From Micromonospora alfalfae (GTDB lineage: Bacteria > Actinomycetota > Actinomycetes > Mycobacteriales > Micromonosporaceae), in the NCBI RefSeq assembly GCF_022230925.1, contig NZ_JAKKFH010000023.1, forward strand, positions 1 through 64,000: a DNA stretch of 64,000 nucleotides, given 5' to 3'. Shown here in pieces: positions 15,356 to 24,055 of this stretch; positions within the stretch are counted from its first letter, which is position 1; the number at the start of each line of letters is the position of its first letter. A program made the position numbers and the translations under genes. The notes under the pieces were generated by a model. That model was not told the origin of the DNA. It saw only the letters and a program-made list of their open reading frames with translations, and searched no databases.

Positions 15356-15949
15356 CTATGCGTCCCGCCACGGTGCCCGCTGACCGTGCAGCCACCAGTG
15401 CAACGCCCGGGTGATCCGGGGCAGCACCAGGTAGGTCATCAGCGGGGTCAGGCAGAGCGTCATCAGCAGCACCCGGGCCGCCAGCGGCACCGCGTCGAGG
15501 AAGCGGCTCGTCAACAGGGTGGCGGTCAGACTCAGGGGGAAGAACGCCAGCCAGATGGTCACCGCCTGCTTCCAGCGGGGCGGCGACGCTGGCAGGGCCG
15601 GCTCCACCGGGTCCACCGCATGCTCCAGCGGCCTGTCGAACCAGCCCTCGATCCCGGTACGCCGCTCGACCCGGGTGTGCTCGACGATGCCCTGCGCCGA
15701 GCTGAGCCACCAGAGCCGCTGCGGCGACTCCTCCCACCGGTGCAGCGTCTCGGCGTCGGCGAAGCGGTAGAGCATGTGCCACTCCGGCGACCCGGGGCCG
15801 CTCTGCACCCAGCCGGCGCCGAGGAACCCGGGGAACGCCTCGGCCAGCGCGGTGCCGGCCCGCATCCAGGCCACCATCTCGCTGGCCCGGTCGGGATCGA
15901 CGCGGCGGGCGATGGAGACGGTCACCGGCACGGCGAGGGTCATTGACAT
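15356..15949 (-). CDS. Membrane protein with N-terminal ABM domain
   Basis: 197 aa. Residues 1-100 form an antibiotic biosynthesis monooxygenase-like fold (VTVSIARRVDP, FPGFLGAGWVQ, WHMLYRFADAETLHRWEES). Two membrane helices follow at about 128-148 and 155-175, then a short Arg/Trp-rich tail. This architecture is known in actinobacteria and proteobacteria but its reaction is not established. AGGA is 7 nt upstream of the first ATG (15949); a second ATG two codons on is possible. It is divergent from the small membrane protein at 16072. Confidence 0.8.
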   Translation of the reverse strand: MSMTLAVPVTVSIARRVDPDRASEMVAWMRAGTALAEAFPGFLGAGWVQSGPGSPEWHMLYRFADAETLHRWEESPQRLWWLSSAQGIVEHTRVERRTGIEGWFDRPLEHAVDPVEPALPASPPRWKQAVTIWLAFFPLSLTATLLTSRFLDAVPLAARVLLMTLCLTPLMTYLVLPRITRALHWWLHGQRAPWRDA

Positions 15950-16036
15950 GCGCCCATCCTGCGATCGACGAGGCCGCAGCGCGAACGGATGTGCCGGAGC
16001 ACACCGCCGGGTGCGGGGTTGCAGGCGCGCGGTACC

Positions 16037-16061
16037 GGTTAATCCGGCCGATCGGGGGTAG
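16037..16061 (+). promoter_or_regulatory. SigB/SigF-type promoter candidate of the DUF6343-like gene
   Basis: GGTT, 15 nt, GGGTAG, ending 10 nt before the ATG at 16072. The geometry matches the sites at 59980 and 61021. Confidence 0.55.
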
Positions 16062-16071
16062 GTCGGTGGGT

Positions 16072-16335
16072 ATGACGAGATCGCAGCCCCGGCGCGCCCG
16101 TGGCACGGTCGGCCACGCGAACAGCGCGTTGAACCTTCGGCTCACCCTCGCCAGTTTCGGGCTGGTGATCATGGTGATCTTCGCGGTGCTGGCGTTCTGG
16201 GCCGGCATCGCCTGGCTCGGCGTACTCTGCGCGATCTTCGCGGTGGTCGCCGTGGTCGACCTGGTCGTGATCCAGCGCCGCCGCGCCGCCCGCCGCCGCG
16301 AGGAGCCGGGCGTACGACACTCGTTGTTCGAGTGA
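16072..16335 (+). CDS. Small membrane protein, DUF6343-like
   Basis: 87 aa. A basic N-terminus (SQPRRARGTVGHANSALNLR) is followed by two hydrophobic helices (about 27-48 and 50-70) separated by a short Trp turn, and an Arg-rich cytoplasmic tail. The SALNLRL entry into the first helix resembles actinobacterial DUF6343 proteins; the assignment is tentative. Its stop codon is 12 nt before the aldehyde dehydrogenase, so both may be transcribed from the stress-type promoter upstream. Confidence 0.7.
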   Translation: MTRSQPRRARGTVGHANSALNLRLTLASFGLVIMVIFAVLAFWAGIAWLGVLCAIFAVVAVVDLVVIQRRRAARRREEPGVRHSLFE

Positions 16336-16347
16336 CAGGAGGACGGA

Positions 16348-17763
16348 ATGCCCCACATCGCCACCACCAACCCCGCCACCGGACAGGTGCTCAAGACCTA
16401 TGAGGCGATGTCCACCGAGCAACTCGACGACGCCATCGAGCGCAGCGACCTCGCGTTCCACCAGCTGCGGGCGACGACGATCGACCAGCGCGCCCAGTGG
16501 ATGAACGCCGCAGCCGACCTGCTGGACGCCGAGCGCGACGAGATCGCCCGGATCATGACCACGGAGATGGGCAAGACGTACGTCGCGGCGCAGGCCGAGG
16601 TGACCAAGTGCGCCAGCGCTGCCCGCTTCTACGCCGACAAGGCCCCCGCGTTCCTCGCCGACGAGCCCGCCGACGCCGACGCCGTGAAGGCCACCCGGGC
16701 GTTCATCCGCTACCAGCCGATCGGCGTGGTGCTCGCGGTGATGCCGTGGAACTTCCCGCTCTGGCAGGTGATGCGCTTCGCCGCCCCGGCGCTGATGGCC
16801 GGCAACACCGGCCTGCTCAAGCACGCCTCGAACGTGCCGCAGACCGCGCTGCTGCTGGAGGACGTGTTCCGGCGAGCAGGCTTCCCCGAGGGGGCCTTCA
16901 CCACAGTGCTTGTCGACTCGGAGGCCGTCGACCACATCCTCAGCGACCCCCGGGTTCGCGCCGCGACGCTCACCGGCAGCGAGCCCGCCGGCCGGTCCAT
17001 CGCGCAGATCGCCGGACGGGAGCTGAAGAAGACCGTCCTCGAACTCGGCGGCAGCGACCCCTTCGTGGTGATGCCCTCGGCCGACGTGGACCGGGCCGCC
17101 GAGGTCGCCACCACCGCCCGCTGCCAGAACAACGGCCAGTCCTGCATCGCCGCGAAACGGTTCATCGTGCACACCGACGTGTTCGACGCCTTCGCCGAGA
17201 AGTTCGCCGCCAACATGGCCGCGCTGCGCGTCGGCGACCCGATGGACCCGAACACCGACGTCGGGCCGCTGGCCAGCGAGCGTGGCCGCGACGAGGTGCA
17301 CGCCCAGGTCCGCGACGCTGTCGACAACGGCGCGACAGTGCTGTGCGGCGGCGAGCCGCCGAGCGGCGACGGCTGGTTCTACCCGCCGACAGTTGTCACC
17401 GACCTCACCCCGCAGATGCGGATGTGGTCCGAGGAGGTCTTCGGCCCGGTCGCCGGCCTGTTCCGGGTCTCGTCGTACGAGGAGGCGATCGAGGTCGCCA
17501 ACGGCACCAGCTTCGGACTCGGCTCGAACGCCTGGACCCGGGACCCGGCCGAGCAGGAGCGCTTCGCCACCGACCTGGACGCCGGCAACGTGTTCATCAA
17601 CGGGATGACCACCTCGTACCCCGAGTTGCCCTTCGGCGGTGTGAAGAACTCCGGGTACGGGCGGGAGCTGTCGGCGCTGGGCATGCGGGAGTTCTGCAAC
17701 ACCAAGACGGTCTGGGTGGGCGAGGGCGCCGCCTCGGCCGGCGCCGGCGCGCACGCCGAGTAG
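16348..17763 (+). CDS. gabD: NAD(P)+-dependent succinate-semialdehyde dehydrogenase family enzyme
   Basis: 471 aa, full length for the family. It has the cofactor-binding stretch VMPWNFPLWQ, TGSEPAGRS, the general base Glu in LELGGSDPF and the catalytic Cys in NNGQSCIAAKRF. The close spacing and the FGGVKNSGYGRE ending match GabD/Sad enzymes, which oxidise succinate semialdehyde to succinate in GABA catabolism; activity on other aldehydes is possible. An excellent CAGGAGG is 5 nt upstream of the ATG. The last residues (GAASAGAGAHAE) are a lineage-specific tail. No GABA transaminase is nearby. Confidence 0.88.
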   Translation: MPHIATTNPATGQVLKTYEAMSTEQLDDAIERSDLAFHQLRATTIDQRAQWMNAAADLLDAERDEIARIMTTEMGKTYVAAQAEVTKCASAARFYADKAPAFLADEPADADAVKATRAFIRYQPIGVVLAVMPWNFPLWQVMRFAAPALMAGNTGLLKHASNVPQTALLLEDVFRRAGFPEGAFTTVLVDSEAVDHILSDPRVRAATLTGSEPAGRSIAQIAGRELKKTVLELGGSDPFVVMPSADVDRAAEVATTARCQNNGQSCIAAKRFIVHTDVFDAFAEKFAANMAALRVGDPMDPNTDVGPLASERGRDEVHAQVRDAVDNGATVLCGGEPPSGDGWFYPPTVVTDLTPQMRMWSEEVFGPVAGLFRVSSYEEAIEVANGTSFGLGSNAWTRDPAEQERFATDLDAGNVFINGMTTSYPELPFGGVKNSGYGRELSALGMREFCNTKTVWVGEGAASAGAGAHAE

Positions 17764-17815
17764 TTCGGGGCGCGGCACGCGTCAGCCGGTGCCGTCGTGG
17801 GTAGGAAGTGTGCCC

Positions 17816-18781
17816 ATGACGTCGTTCGGGTTCCACGCCTCGCATGAGCAGATCGGTCCACGCGCCCTGTTGGAGGCGGTGATCCACGCCGAGCGGGCCG
17901 GCTTCGACGCCGCCATGTGCTCCGACCACTTCTCCCCGTGGAGCGCCCGGCAGGGAGAGTCCGGCTTCGCCTGGTCCTGGCTGGGCTCGGCGTTGCAGGC
18001 CACCGGCATGCCGTTCGGCGTGGTCAACGCGCCCGGTCAGCGGTACCACCCGGCGATCATCGCGCAGGCGATCGGCACCCTCGGAGCGATGTACCCGGGC
18101 CGGTTCTGGGCGGCCCTGGGCACCGGCGAAGCCAGCAACGAGCACATCACCGGCGACCCCTGGCCGCGCAAGGACGTGCGCGCCGCCCGGCTGCGCGAGT
18201 GCGTGGACGTGATCCGGGCCCTGCTGGCCGGCGAGGAGGTCAGCCACGACGGCCTGGTCCGGGTGGATCGGGCCCGACTGTGGACCCGCCCCGAGCAGCC
18301 GCCCGCGCTGGTCGGCGCCGCCGTCAGCGTGGCCACCGCCCGCTGGTGCGGCGAGTGGGCGGACGGGCTGATCACCGTGAACGCCCCGGTGGCGCACCTG
18401 CGCGAAATGATCGACGCGTACCGGGACGCGGGCGGACGTGGGCCGCTGCACCTCCAGGTGCACGTCTCCTGGGCGCCGGAGCAGGCTCAGGCCGAGGCGC
18501 TCGCGTACGACCAGTGGCGCAGCAACGTCTTCGCCCCGCCGGTCTGCTGGGACCTGGAGACCGTCGAACACTTCGACGTGGTCTCCGCCGACGTGCCGGC
18601 ACAGCGGGTCGCCGAGGTGGTGAACGTGTCGGCGGACCTGGGTCGGCACGTCGGTTGGCTCGAGGAGTACCTGGAGCTCGGCTTCGACCAGATCGCCCTG
18701 CACCACGTCGGGCAGGAGCAGCGCGGCTTCATCGACGCGTTCGGCGCGGAGGTGCTGCCGAAGCTGCGCCCAGGCGGCTGA
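17816..18781 (+). CDS. LLM-class flavin-dependent oxidoreductase
   Basis: 321 aa luciferase-like monooxygenase fold. It begins FGFHASHEQIGP and contains AAMCSDHFSPW, GVVNAPGQRYHPAIIAQA and LGTGEASNEHITGDPWP. This order resembles the actinobacterial subgroup described as probable non-F420 flavin oxidoreductases (TIGR03885), so FMN rather than F420 may be the cofactor; this is from memory of the family. The ATG at 17816 has TAGGAAG 8 nt upstream, and an in-frame ATG at 17789 lacks a ribosome site. It lies 52 nt downstream of gabD. Confidence 0.82.
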   Translation: MTSFGFHASHEQIGPRALLEAVIHAERAGFDAAMCSDHFSPWSARQGESGFAWSWLGSALQATGMPFGVVNAPGQRYHPAIIAQAIGTLGAMYPGRFWAALGTGEASNEHITGDPWPRKDVRAARLRECVDVIRALLAGEEVSHDGLVRVDRARLWTRPEQPPALVGAAVSVATARWCGEWADGLITVNAPVAHLREMIDAYRDAGGRGPLHLQVHVSWAPEQAQAEALAYDQWRSNVFAPPVCWDLETVEHFDVVSADVPAQRVAEVVNVSADLGRHVGWLEEYLELGFDQIALHHVGQEQRGFIDAFGAEVLPKLRPGG

Positions 18782-18804
18782 TCGAGGCCGAACGGGCGTA
18801 CCCC

Positions 18805-18810
18805 TAGGCT
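18805..18810 (+). promoter_or_regulatory. -10 element of a probable leaderless promoter
   Basis: TAGGCT, 8 nt, then the ATG at 18819, with no Shine-Dalgarno in between. Confidence 0.45.
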
Positions 18811-18818
18811 CGTACCCC

Positions 18819-20390
18819 ATGGAAAGCCTGTTTCCGGTAGTCGTCTTCCTGGCGATCGCCACACTGGGTGCCGCGTTGGCGCGCCGGCTCGGCCTGCTCG
18901 CGCCGATCGTGCTGGTCGTCCTCGGCCTGGCGCTCTCGTTCGTGCCAGGCTTCCCACAGGTGGAACTCGACCCGGAGTTGGTGCTGGTCGGCATCCTGCC
19001 GCCGCTGCTCTACGTGGCGGCGTTGGAGACCTCGGTGCCGGCGTTCAAGAACAACATCCGGCCGATCCTGCTGCTCGCGGTCGGCCTGGTGTTGTTCACC
19101 GCCTTCGTGGTCGGGTTGGTGCTGCACCTGCTGTTGCCGCAACTGCCGTTCGCGATCTGCCTTGCCCTGGGCGCGGTGGTGGCCCCACCGGACGCCGTGG
19201 CCGCCACTGCCGTCGCCCGTCGGGTCGGACTGCCCCGCCGGGTCGTCACCATCCTTGAGGGCGAGAGCCTGGTCAACGACGCGACCGCGCTGGTGCTGCT
19301 GCGGGTCGCGACGATGGCCACCGTCGGCTCGGCCGTCGGCGCCGACAAGATCGCCATCGAGGTGCTGCGGTCCACCGGCGGCGGCATCCTGATCGGGGCG
19401 CTCGGGGCGCTGGTGTTCGGTTTCCTGCATCGGCGGATCACCGACCCGCTGCTGGACAACGCGCTGTCGCTGATCATCCCGTTCGCTGTGGTGTTCACCG
19501 CCGAACACCTGCACGCCTCCGGTGTCGTCGCCGTTGTCGTCACCGGCCTGGTACTCGGGCACAAGCTGCCCCAACTGCTGTCGGCGGCGTCCCGGTTGCA
19601 GATCGGCGCATTCTGGCGGCTGGTCCGATTCCTGCTGGAGGGTCTGGTCTTCCTCCTGGTCGGGTTGCAACTACGGGAGGTGTTGCGCGATCTCGACGAG
19701 CCGATCGGATCGCTCATCCTGATCACCTTCGCGGTGCTCGCCACCGTCTTCCTGACCCGGTTCGTCTGGCTCTTCCCGGCCACCTACCTGGCCCGGTTGG
19801 TCCCCAGGGTGCGCCGCCGTGACGAGCGGCCGTCACCGAAGTTCCCGATCATCATCGGGTGGGCCGGCATGCGGGGCGTGGTCACCCTGGCCGCCGCGCT
19901 GGCCCTGCCGCTGACCCTGGCCGACGACGAGCCGTACCCCAGGGCGTTGTTGATCTGGCTGGCCTTCGCCGTGATCGTTTTCACCCTTGTCGGTCAGGGC
20001 GCCACCCTGCCGCTGGTCGCCCGCCGGTTGAAGCTGCCACAGGACGACCCGGTGCAGGACGCGCTCTCCGCGGCCGCCGTGCAGCAGCAGGCCAGCAAGG
20101 CCGCCCAGGACCGCCTCGACGAGTTGGCCGCCAGCGCGCCCGACGCGGTGGTGGACCGGCTACGCCGAGCGGTGGAGGACCGCACCAACATGGCGTGGGA
20201 ACGACTCGGCGGCGACGAGCGGGAGACCCCGTCGCAGGCGTACGGTCGGCTGCGGCAGGAGATGATCGACGCCGAGCGGGATGTGTTCCGGGCGGCCCGA
20301 GACTCCGGTCGGATCCCTGAGGAGGTGCTGGTGCGGGCCTACCGTGACCTGGACCTGGAAGAGTCGTTGCTGCGAGAGGTTGAGAAGTGA
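18819..20390 (+). CDS. Na+/H+ antiporter, CPA1 family
   Basis: 523 aa. Eleven to twelve membrane helices fill residues 1-410, followed by a 110-residue cytoplasmic helical tail (LPQDDPVQDALSAAAVQQQ onward). CPA1 signatures are PPDAVAATAVARR, EGESLVNDATALVLL (the ion-binding Asp) and GMRGVVTLAAALALPL. It exchanges external protons for internal Na+ or K+ for pH and salt balance. Start assigned from the family N-terminus and the leaderless -10. It overlaps the following UBP zinc-finger gene by 4 nt (GTGA), which indicates translational coupling. Confidence 0.9.
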   Translation: MESLFPVVVFLAIATLGAALARRLGLLAPIVLVVLGLALSFVPGFPQVELDPELVLVGILPPLLYVAALETSVPAFKNNIRPILLLAVGLVLFTAFVVGLVLHLLLPQLPFAICLALGAVVAPPDAVAATAVARRVGLPRRVVTILEGESLVNDATALVLLRVATMATVGSAVGADKIAIEVLRSTGGGILIGALGALVFGFLHRRITDPLLDNALSLIIPFAVVFTAEHLHASGVVAVVVTGLVLGHKLPQLLSAASRLQIGAFWRLVRFLLEGLVFLLVGLQLREVLRDLDEPIGSLILITFAVLATVFLTRFVWLFPATYLARLVPRVRRRDERPSPKFPIIIGWAGMRGVVTLAAALALPLTLADDEPYPRALLIWLAFAVIVFTLVGQGATLPLVARRLKLPQDDPVQDALSAAAVQQQASKAAQDRLDELAASAPDAVVDRLRRAVEDRTNMAWERLGGDERETPSQAYGRLRQEMIDAERDVFRAARDSGRIPEEVLVRAYRDLDLEESLLREVEK

Positions 20391-20644
20391 GCTGTGAGCA
20401 CCTGACCGAGGCCGGTGCCGCCGAGCCGCGTACCCCCGACGAGTGCGCGGACTGCGTCGCCATCGGCGACACCTACTGGGTGCACCTGCGCACCTGCCTG
20501 AGCTGCGGGCAGGTCGGCTGCTGCGACTCGTCGCCGAACCAGCACGCGAGCAAGCACTTCGCGTCCACCGGCCACCCGGTGATCCGCTCGGCGCAGCCGG
20601 GAGAGGCCTGGCGCTGGTGCTTCGTCGACGAGGAGATCGGCTGA
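20387..20644 (+). CDS. UBP-type zinc-finger protein
   Basis: 85 aa, made up of a single ZnF-UBP domain: CEHL, CADC, CLSCGQVGCCDSS and HASKHFASTGHPV supply the Cys/His zinc ligands. In eukaryotes this fold binds ubiquitin C-termini; in actinobacteria it occurs as short proteins of unknown role. The GTG start overlaps the antiporter stop, so the product may serve that transporter (context only). Its stop is 3 nt from the end of the convergent MFS gene. Confidence 0.85.
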   Translation: MSCEHLTEAGAAEPRTPDECADCVAIGDTYWVHLRTCLSCGQVGCCDSSPNQHASKHFASTGHPVIRSAQPGEAWRWCFVDEEIG

Positions 20645-20647
20645 CGG

Positions 20648-21901
20648 TCAGCCCTGGTGCGGTGACCGGTTGACGCGGTGGGCCAGGGCGCGTCGGGTGA
20701 GTGGCGGCACGGCGAGGCCGGTGAGCGCGAGCAACCCGGCCAGCACCAGCCAGCCGACCGGGCCGCCGTCGATGATCAACCAGGTCAGCAGGGCCGGCCC
20801 GGCCGCACGGACCAGTCCGGCGAGCAGTCCGTCGACCCCCTGGTAGGCGCCGAGGGCGTCCGGGGTGGCGAGGTCGTAGGCCAGCGCCGCTCCGGCCCCG
20901 GCGTGCCACAGGTCGCCCACGGTGTAGATCACCGTCGCGCCCAGCAGCAGGCCGACCGCCACAGTGGTGGGCACGACGGCGGTCGCGGCCCAGAGCAGCA
21001 TCCCGGCCGCGAGCATCAGCCCGGCCCGGCGCATCGTCGCCGCCGCCGGCACCGCGTGCCGGGCGCTCCCGCTGAGCCGTACGGCGAGCAGCACCGTGAG
21101 CAGCGTGTTGACCAGCAGGAGGGCGGAGACCGTCACCAGAGGCGCATCGGTGTGCGCCACCACCCACAGCGGCAGCACCAGCGTCAACGCCACGTGGTGC
21201 ACGGAGAGCACCGCCGAGGCTCCGGCGACCGCGAGGAACGGCCCGTCGCGTAGCGCCCGGCCGGCTCTCTGCCGCACTGGCCGCAGGGCCGGCGGGTACG
21301 CCGGGAGTCGCATGATCAGCGCCGCCGAGACCAGATAGGTGGCGACGTTGCCGAGCACCAGCAGTCGGTACGCCCACCCCGTGTCCGCCAGCAGCGCGAA
21401 CGCGGCCAGCCCCGCACCGAGCGCCACGCCCAGGTTGGCCACCGCGCGCAGGGTGGCGAAGGCGTGCACCCGGCCCTGCGGGCCGCCCACCGCGGCGACC
21501 AGCGCGGCGCGGACGGCAAGGTTGCCGGAGATCAGCAGAGCGTCCAGTGTGGCCACCAGCAGAAAGACCGGGAAAGAGTCGACCAGCAGGTACGCGGCGG
21601 CGACGGCGGCCTGTGCCAGTTGCAGGACGGCCCGGAGGCTCCGGGGGTCACGTCGGTCGGCGAGCCCGCCGAGCGGGACGCTGGCAGTGAGCCCGACCAG
21701 GCCGGCGAGAGTGAGCCCGAGCCCCACCTCGGTCGGGTTCAGCCCCACGACGCGGGTGAGGAAGAGCGCCGCGCCCGTCACCCACAGCCCGGTGCCGACC
21801 GTGTTGGCGAGGGTGGCCAGCGACAGAGTGCGCAGCCGACCGGGCGGCGGAAGCGGCGACAGCGACCGCCAGCGTCCGCCAACCTCTGCCGTGGTGCCCA
21901 C
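20648..21901 (-). CDS. MFS transporter
   Basis: 417 aa with 12 predicted helices. The motif A-like loop GGLADRRDPRSLRAV lies between helices 2 and 3, and the first helix begins LSLATLANTVGTGLW. It resembles proton-coupled drug or metabolite exporters; the substrate is unknown. I chose the GTG at 21901: TACGGT lies 6 nt upstream, which fits a leaderless transcript, while the upstream ATG at 22063 would add 54 non-conserved residues. It is the downstream neighbour of the hypothetical gene at 22109. Confidence 0.82.
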   Translation of the reverse strand: MGTTAEVGGRWRSLSPLPPPGRLRTLSLATLANTVGTGLWVTGAALFLTRVVGLNPTEVGLGLTLAGLVGLTASVPLGGLADRRDPRSLRAVLQLAQAAVAAAYLLVDSFPVFLLVATLDALLISGNLAVRAALVAAVGGPQGRVHAFATLRAVANLGVALGAGLAAFALLADTGWAYRLLVLGNVATYLVSAALIMRLPAYPPALRPVRQRAGRALRDGPFLAVAGASAVLSVHHVALTLVLPLWVVAHTDAPLVTVSALLLVNTLLTVLLAVRLSGSARHAVPAAATMRRAGLMLAAGMLLWAATAVVPTTVAVGLLLGATVIYTVGDLWHAGAGAALAYDLATPDALGAYQGVDGLLAGLVRAAGPALLTWLIIDGGPVGWLVLAGLLALTGLAVPPLTRRALAHRVNRSPHQG

Positions 21902-21907
21902 ACCTCG

Positions 21908-21913
21908 ACCGTA
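21908..21913 (-). promoter_or_regulatory. -10 element of a probable leaderless promoter
   Basis: TACGGT on the minus strand, 6 nt, then the GTG at 21901. Confidence 0.45.
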
Positions 21914-22108
21914 GGGTCGACGGATGCTCGCCGACGCCCCGCCGGGTGCGGCATCCGTCACAGCCCGCCTCCGGATCCCCGGCCAGGATCGGTCGCTTCC
22001 AGCGACGACGACGAGTGGCCACTCGGAACGATGGACGAGGTGGTCTTCGCGAGTCGTGCGCACGACGGCCTGCGGCTGGGCTGGGTCTCCAGGTTCACTG
22101 AGCCGGGC

Positions 22109-23083
22109 TCAGCGGCTGATGCCGTCGACCAGACGTTCGGTGGCGAGGCAGGAGACGAGGCAGCGCTCCTTCGCGTCACCGCTCAGCCGAGCGGTCCAGT
22201 CGGTGAGGCCGCCGTCGCCGATCTCCAGGCTGCCGTCCAGCATCGTGATCCGCAGGGCGCAGCCGGTGTAGTAGCCGCGACCGCGAGAGCGCTCCGGTTC
22301 GTCCACGAGTGGCACCACACCCACGTCGAGTGCCGGTCGGACGGTGTCGGTGAGCCGCTCCCGGACGGTCTCGTCGTCGAAGTGGGTGACGTGCAGTTGG
22401 GGCGCGGCGGCCGGTGCCAGTTCGGCGAGGACCGTCCGCCAGTAGGTGAGGTGCCGAACCAGCAGCCGGGCCTGCGTGGCACCCGAGCCGGTGTCCCGGG
22501 CGCTGGATACCAGGGCGAAGAGCCGGAAGTGCGCCGACGCTTCGCCGCCGAAGTCCTGCGCCCGTAGCACCCGATGGGCAGCGGCCAGGTGCACCTCGCT
22601 CTGTCGGCGGCGACGTACGGCCGCCTCGATGGCGAGGGCGTTGGTGGGATCGCTCAGCACCTCGCTGGCGCGCATCGTGGTGACGATCCTGTTCTGGCTG
22701 ACCGGCGTGACCGCCGAGCAGGTGCCGACCGGTACGACCGGCGACAGCTCCACCCCGGCGACGTCGGCGGGCAGTAGCTGCCACATCCTGGCCTCCACCT
22801 GTGCGAGCACACGCGGATCGGCGCGGGCCGGGCGGACGAAGCGGTCCTCGTGCCACCGTCGTACCACAGCGGACGGTCGCGCGGTCGCCGCCCGGTCGCG
22901 GGCCACGCTCAACAGCAGACTGCGTAGGTCTGCGCCGGACAGCCCGGACAATGCGCTGCGGGACCCCGCTGGCATCGCCGCCCACACTCGACGCTCCGCG
23001 CCGGTCAGGTCCCCGCCTGCCGACCCACCGCCTGCCGACCCACTGCCAGCCAGATCGTCACCAACCAGATCGCCGCCATCCAT
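22109..23083 (-). CDS. Hypothetical protein with a class II synthetase-like YYTG motif
   Basis: 324 aa. I do not recognise a named family. After a Gly/Ser-rich start, conserved-looking blocks are VPVGTCSAVTPVSQNRIVTT, RASEVLSDPTNALAIEAA, GEASAHFRLFALVSSARD and RGRGYYTGCALRI. The last resembles the histidyl-tRNA synthetase signature around YYTG. No anticodon domain or complete motif 2 is evident, so an ordinary synthetase is unlikely; a HisZ-like or unrelated fold is possible. The start is uncertain: ATG 23083 has GGTGA upstream, and ATG 23119 is the alternative. The 250-nt region to 23333 shows no other gene. Confidence 0.6.
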   Translation of the reverse strand: MDGGDLVGDDLAGSGSAGGGSAGGDLTGAERRVWAAMPAGSRSALSGLSGADLRSLLLSVARDRAATARPSAVVRRWHEDRFVRPARADPRVLAQVEARMWQLLPADVAGVELSPVVPVGTCSAVTPVSQNRIVTTMRASEVLSDPTNALAIEAAVRRRRQSEVHLAAAHRVLRAQDFGGEASAHFRLFALVSSARDTGSGATQARLLVRHLTYWRTVLAELAPAAAPQLHVTHFDDETVRERLTDTVRPALDVGVVPLVDEPERSRGRGYYTGCALRITMLDGSLEIGDGGLTDWTARLSGDAKERCLVSCLATERLVDGISR

Positions 23084-23293
23084 GGCGTCACCATGGCTCA
23101 GTCGGCGCGTCCGATCCATCGGTTTTGCCGCGTGCCGGCGATTCGTTCACGTCATCAGCTCGACAGCGCCAGCCGCGGGCACCTCGTCCGCGCGCCCTCG
23201 AACTGTCCTGCGCAGCGACAACACCGCCGCCGGAGTTCCCGTCACCCACCATCAACTGATCATGCAAGCTCGCCGGCCGCGCGTACCCCCGTC

Positions 23294-23299
23294 TATGCT
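23294..23299 (+). promoter_or_regulatory. -10 box upstream of the HAD gene
   Basis: TATGCT, 34 nt upstream of the ATG at 23334. No convincing -35 is visible. Confidence 0.35.
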
Positions 23300-23333
23300 C
23301 CACCGACAGTGCGAGCGTCAACGGGGGACGGGC

Positions 23334-23990
23334 ATGATTGGCACGGTCATCTTTGATGTTGGTGGGACAATTCTCGACGAGTCCCACGAGTTCGCCGCCT
23401 GGGCCGACTGGCTCGGCGTGCCCCGGCACACCTTCTCGGCGGTCTTCGGTGCGGTGATCGCCCGGGGTCTGGACTATCAGGAGACGTTCCGGGTCTTCCG
23501 GCCCGACTTCGATCTCACGGTCGAGCTGGAGCGTCGGGAGGCTGCCGGCCAGCCGGAGTCGTTCGCCGAGGAGGATCTCTACCCGGACGCCCGGGGGTGC
23601 CTGGCGTCCTTGAAGGACCAGGGCCTGTTCGTGGGCCTGGCCGGCAACCAGCCAGCTCACGCCGAGGCGACCCTGCGCGATCTCGACCTTCCGGTGGACG
23701 TGATCGGCACGTCGCACGGGTGGGGTGTGGCGAAGCCGTCACCGGCGTTCTTCGAGCGGATCGTCGCCGTCTGCGGTGGTGTCGCGTCGTCGATTCTGTA
23801 CGTCGGCGACCGGCCCGACAACGACGTGCGCCCGGCCCTGGAGGCGGGCATGAAGACCTGCCTGATCCGACGCGGTCCATGGGGGCACATCCTCGATCCC
23901 TCCACAGTGGCCGATCGGTGCCTGTTCCGGATCGACTCGCTGGACGAACTCCCGAGCCTGGTCGCGAAGCACAACGCGGCCGGCGGTTGA
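23334..23990 (+). CDS. HAD-superfamily hydrolase
   Basis: 218 aa. HAD motif I is FDVGGTILDE with nucleophile Asp near residue 8. The motif I second acidic residue is replaced by Gly-Gly (DVGGT), as in several phosphatase and epoxide-type HADs. Motif II is GLAGNQPAH with Asn, motif III Lys is in VAKPSPAFF and motif IV is GDRPDNDVRPALEAG. An alpha-helical cap lies at about 20-90. It probably removes phosphate from a small metabolite; the substrate is unknown. It ends at a strong bidirectional terminator shared with the GH9 gene. Confidence 0.8.
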   Translation: MIGTVIFDVGGTILDESHEFAAWADWLGVPRHTFSAVFGAVIARGLDYQETFRVFRPDFDLTVELERREAAGQPESFAEEDLYPDARGCLASLKDQGLFVGLAGNQPAHAEATLRDLDLPVDVIGTSHGWGVAKPSPAFFERIVAVCGGVASSILYVGDRPDNDVRPALEAGMKTCLIRRGPWGHILDPSTVADRCLFRIDSLDELPSLVAKHNAAGG

Positions 23991-24012
23991 CCCGCCGACC
24001 GCGTGCTCGTGC

Positions 24013-24051
24013 CGTCCTGGTGGCCGCCTTCCCCTGGCGGCCACCAGGACG
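24013..24051. terminator. Bidirectional hairpin between HAD and GH9 genes
   Basis: A perfect 16-bp stem (CGTCCTGGTGGCCGCC and complement) with a 7-nt loop sits between two convergent stop codons. There is no U-tract, as is usual in high-GC actinobacteria. Confidence 0.75.
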
Positions 24052-24055
24052 GGTC

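Noticed and set aside
16039..17778. A 579-codon open frame on the minus strand
   Set aside because: It is antisense to the complete gabD gene, with His/Gly/Arg/Val-rich shadow composition.
17775..17804. A GCGT-N16-GGGTAG match before the LLM oxidoreductase
   Set aside because: Only the loose GNNT form is met, which is common by chance, and the gene follows gabD closely.
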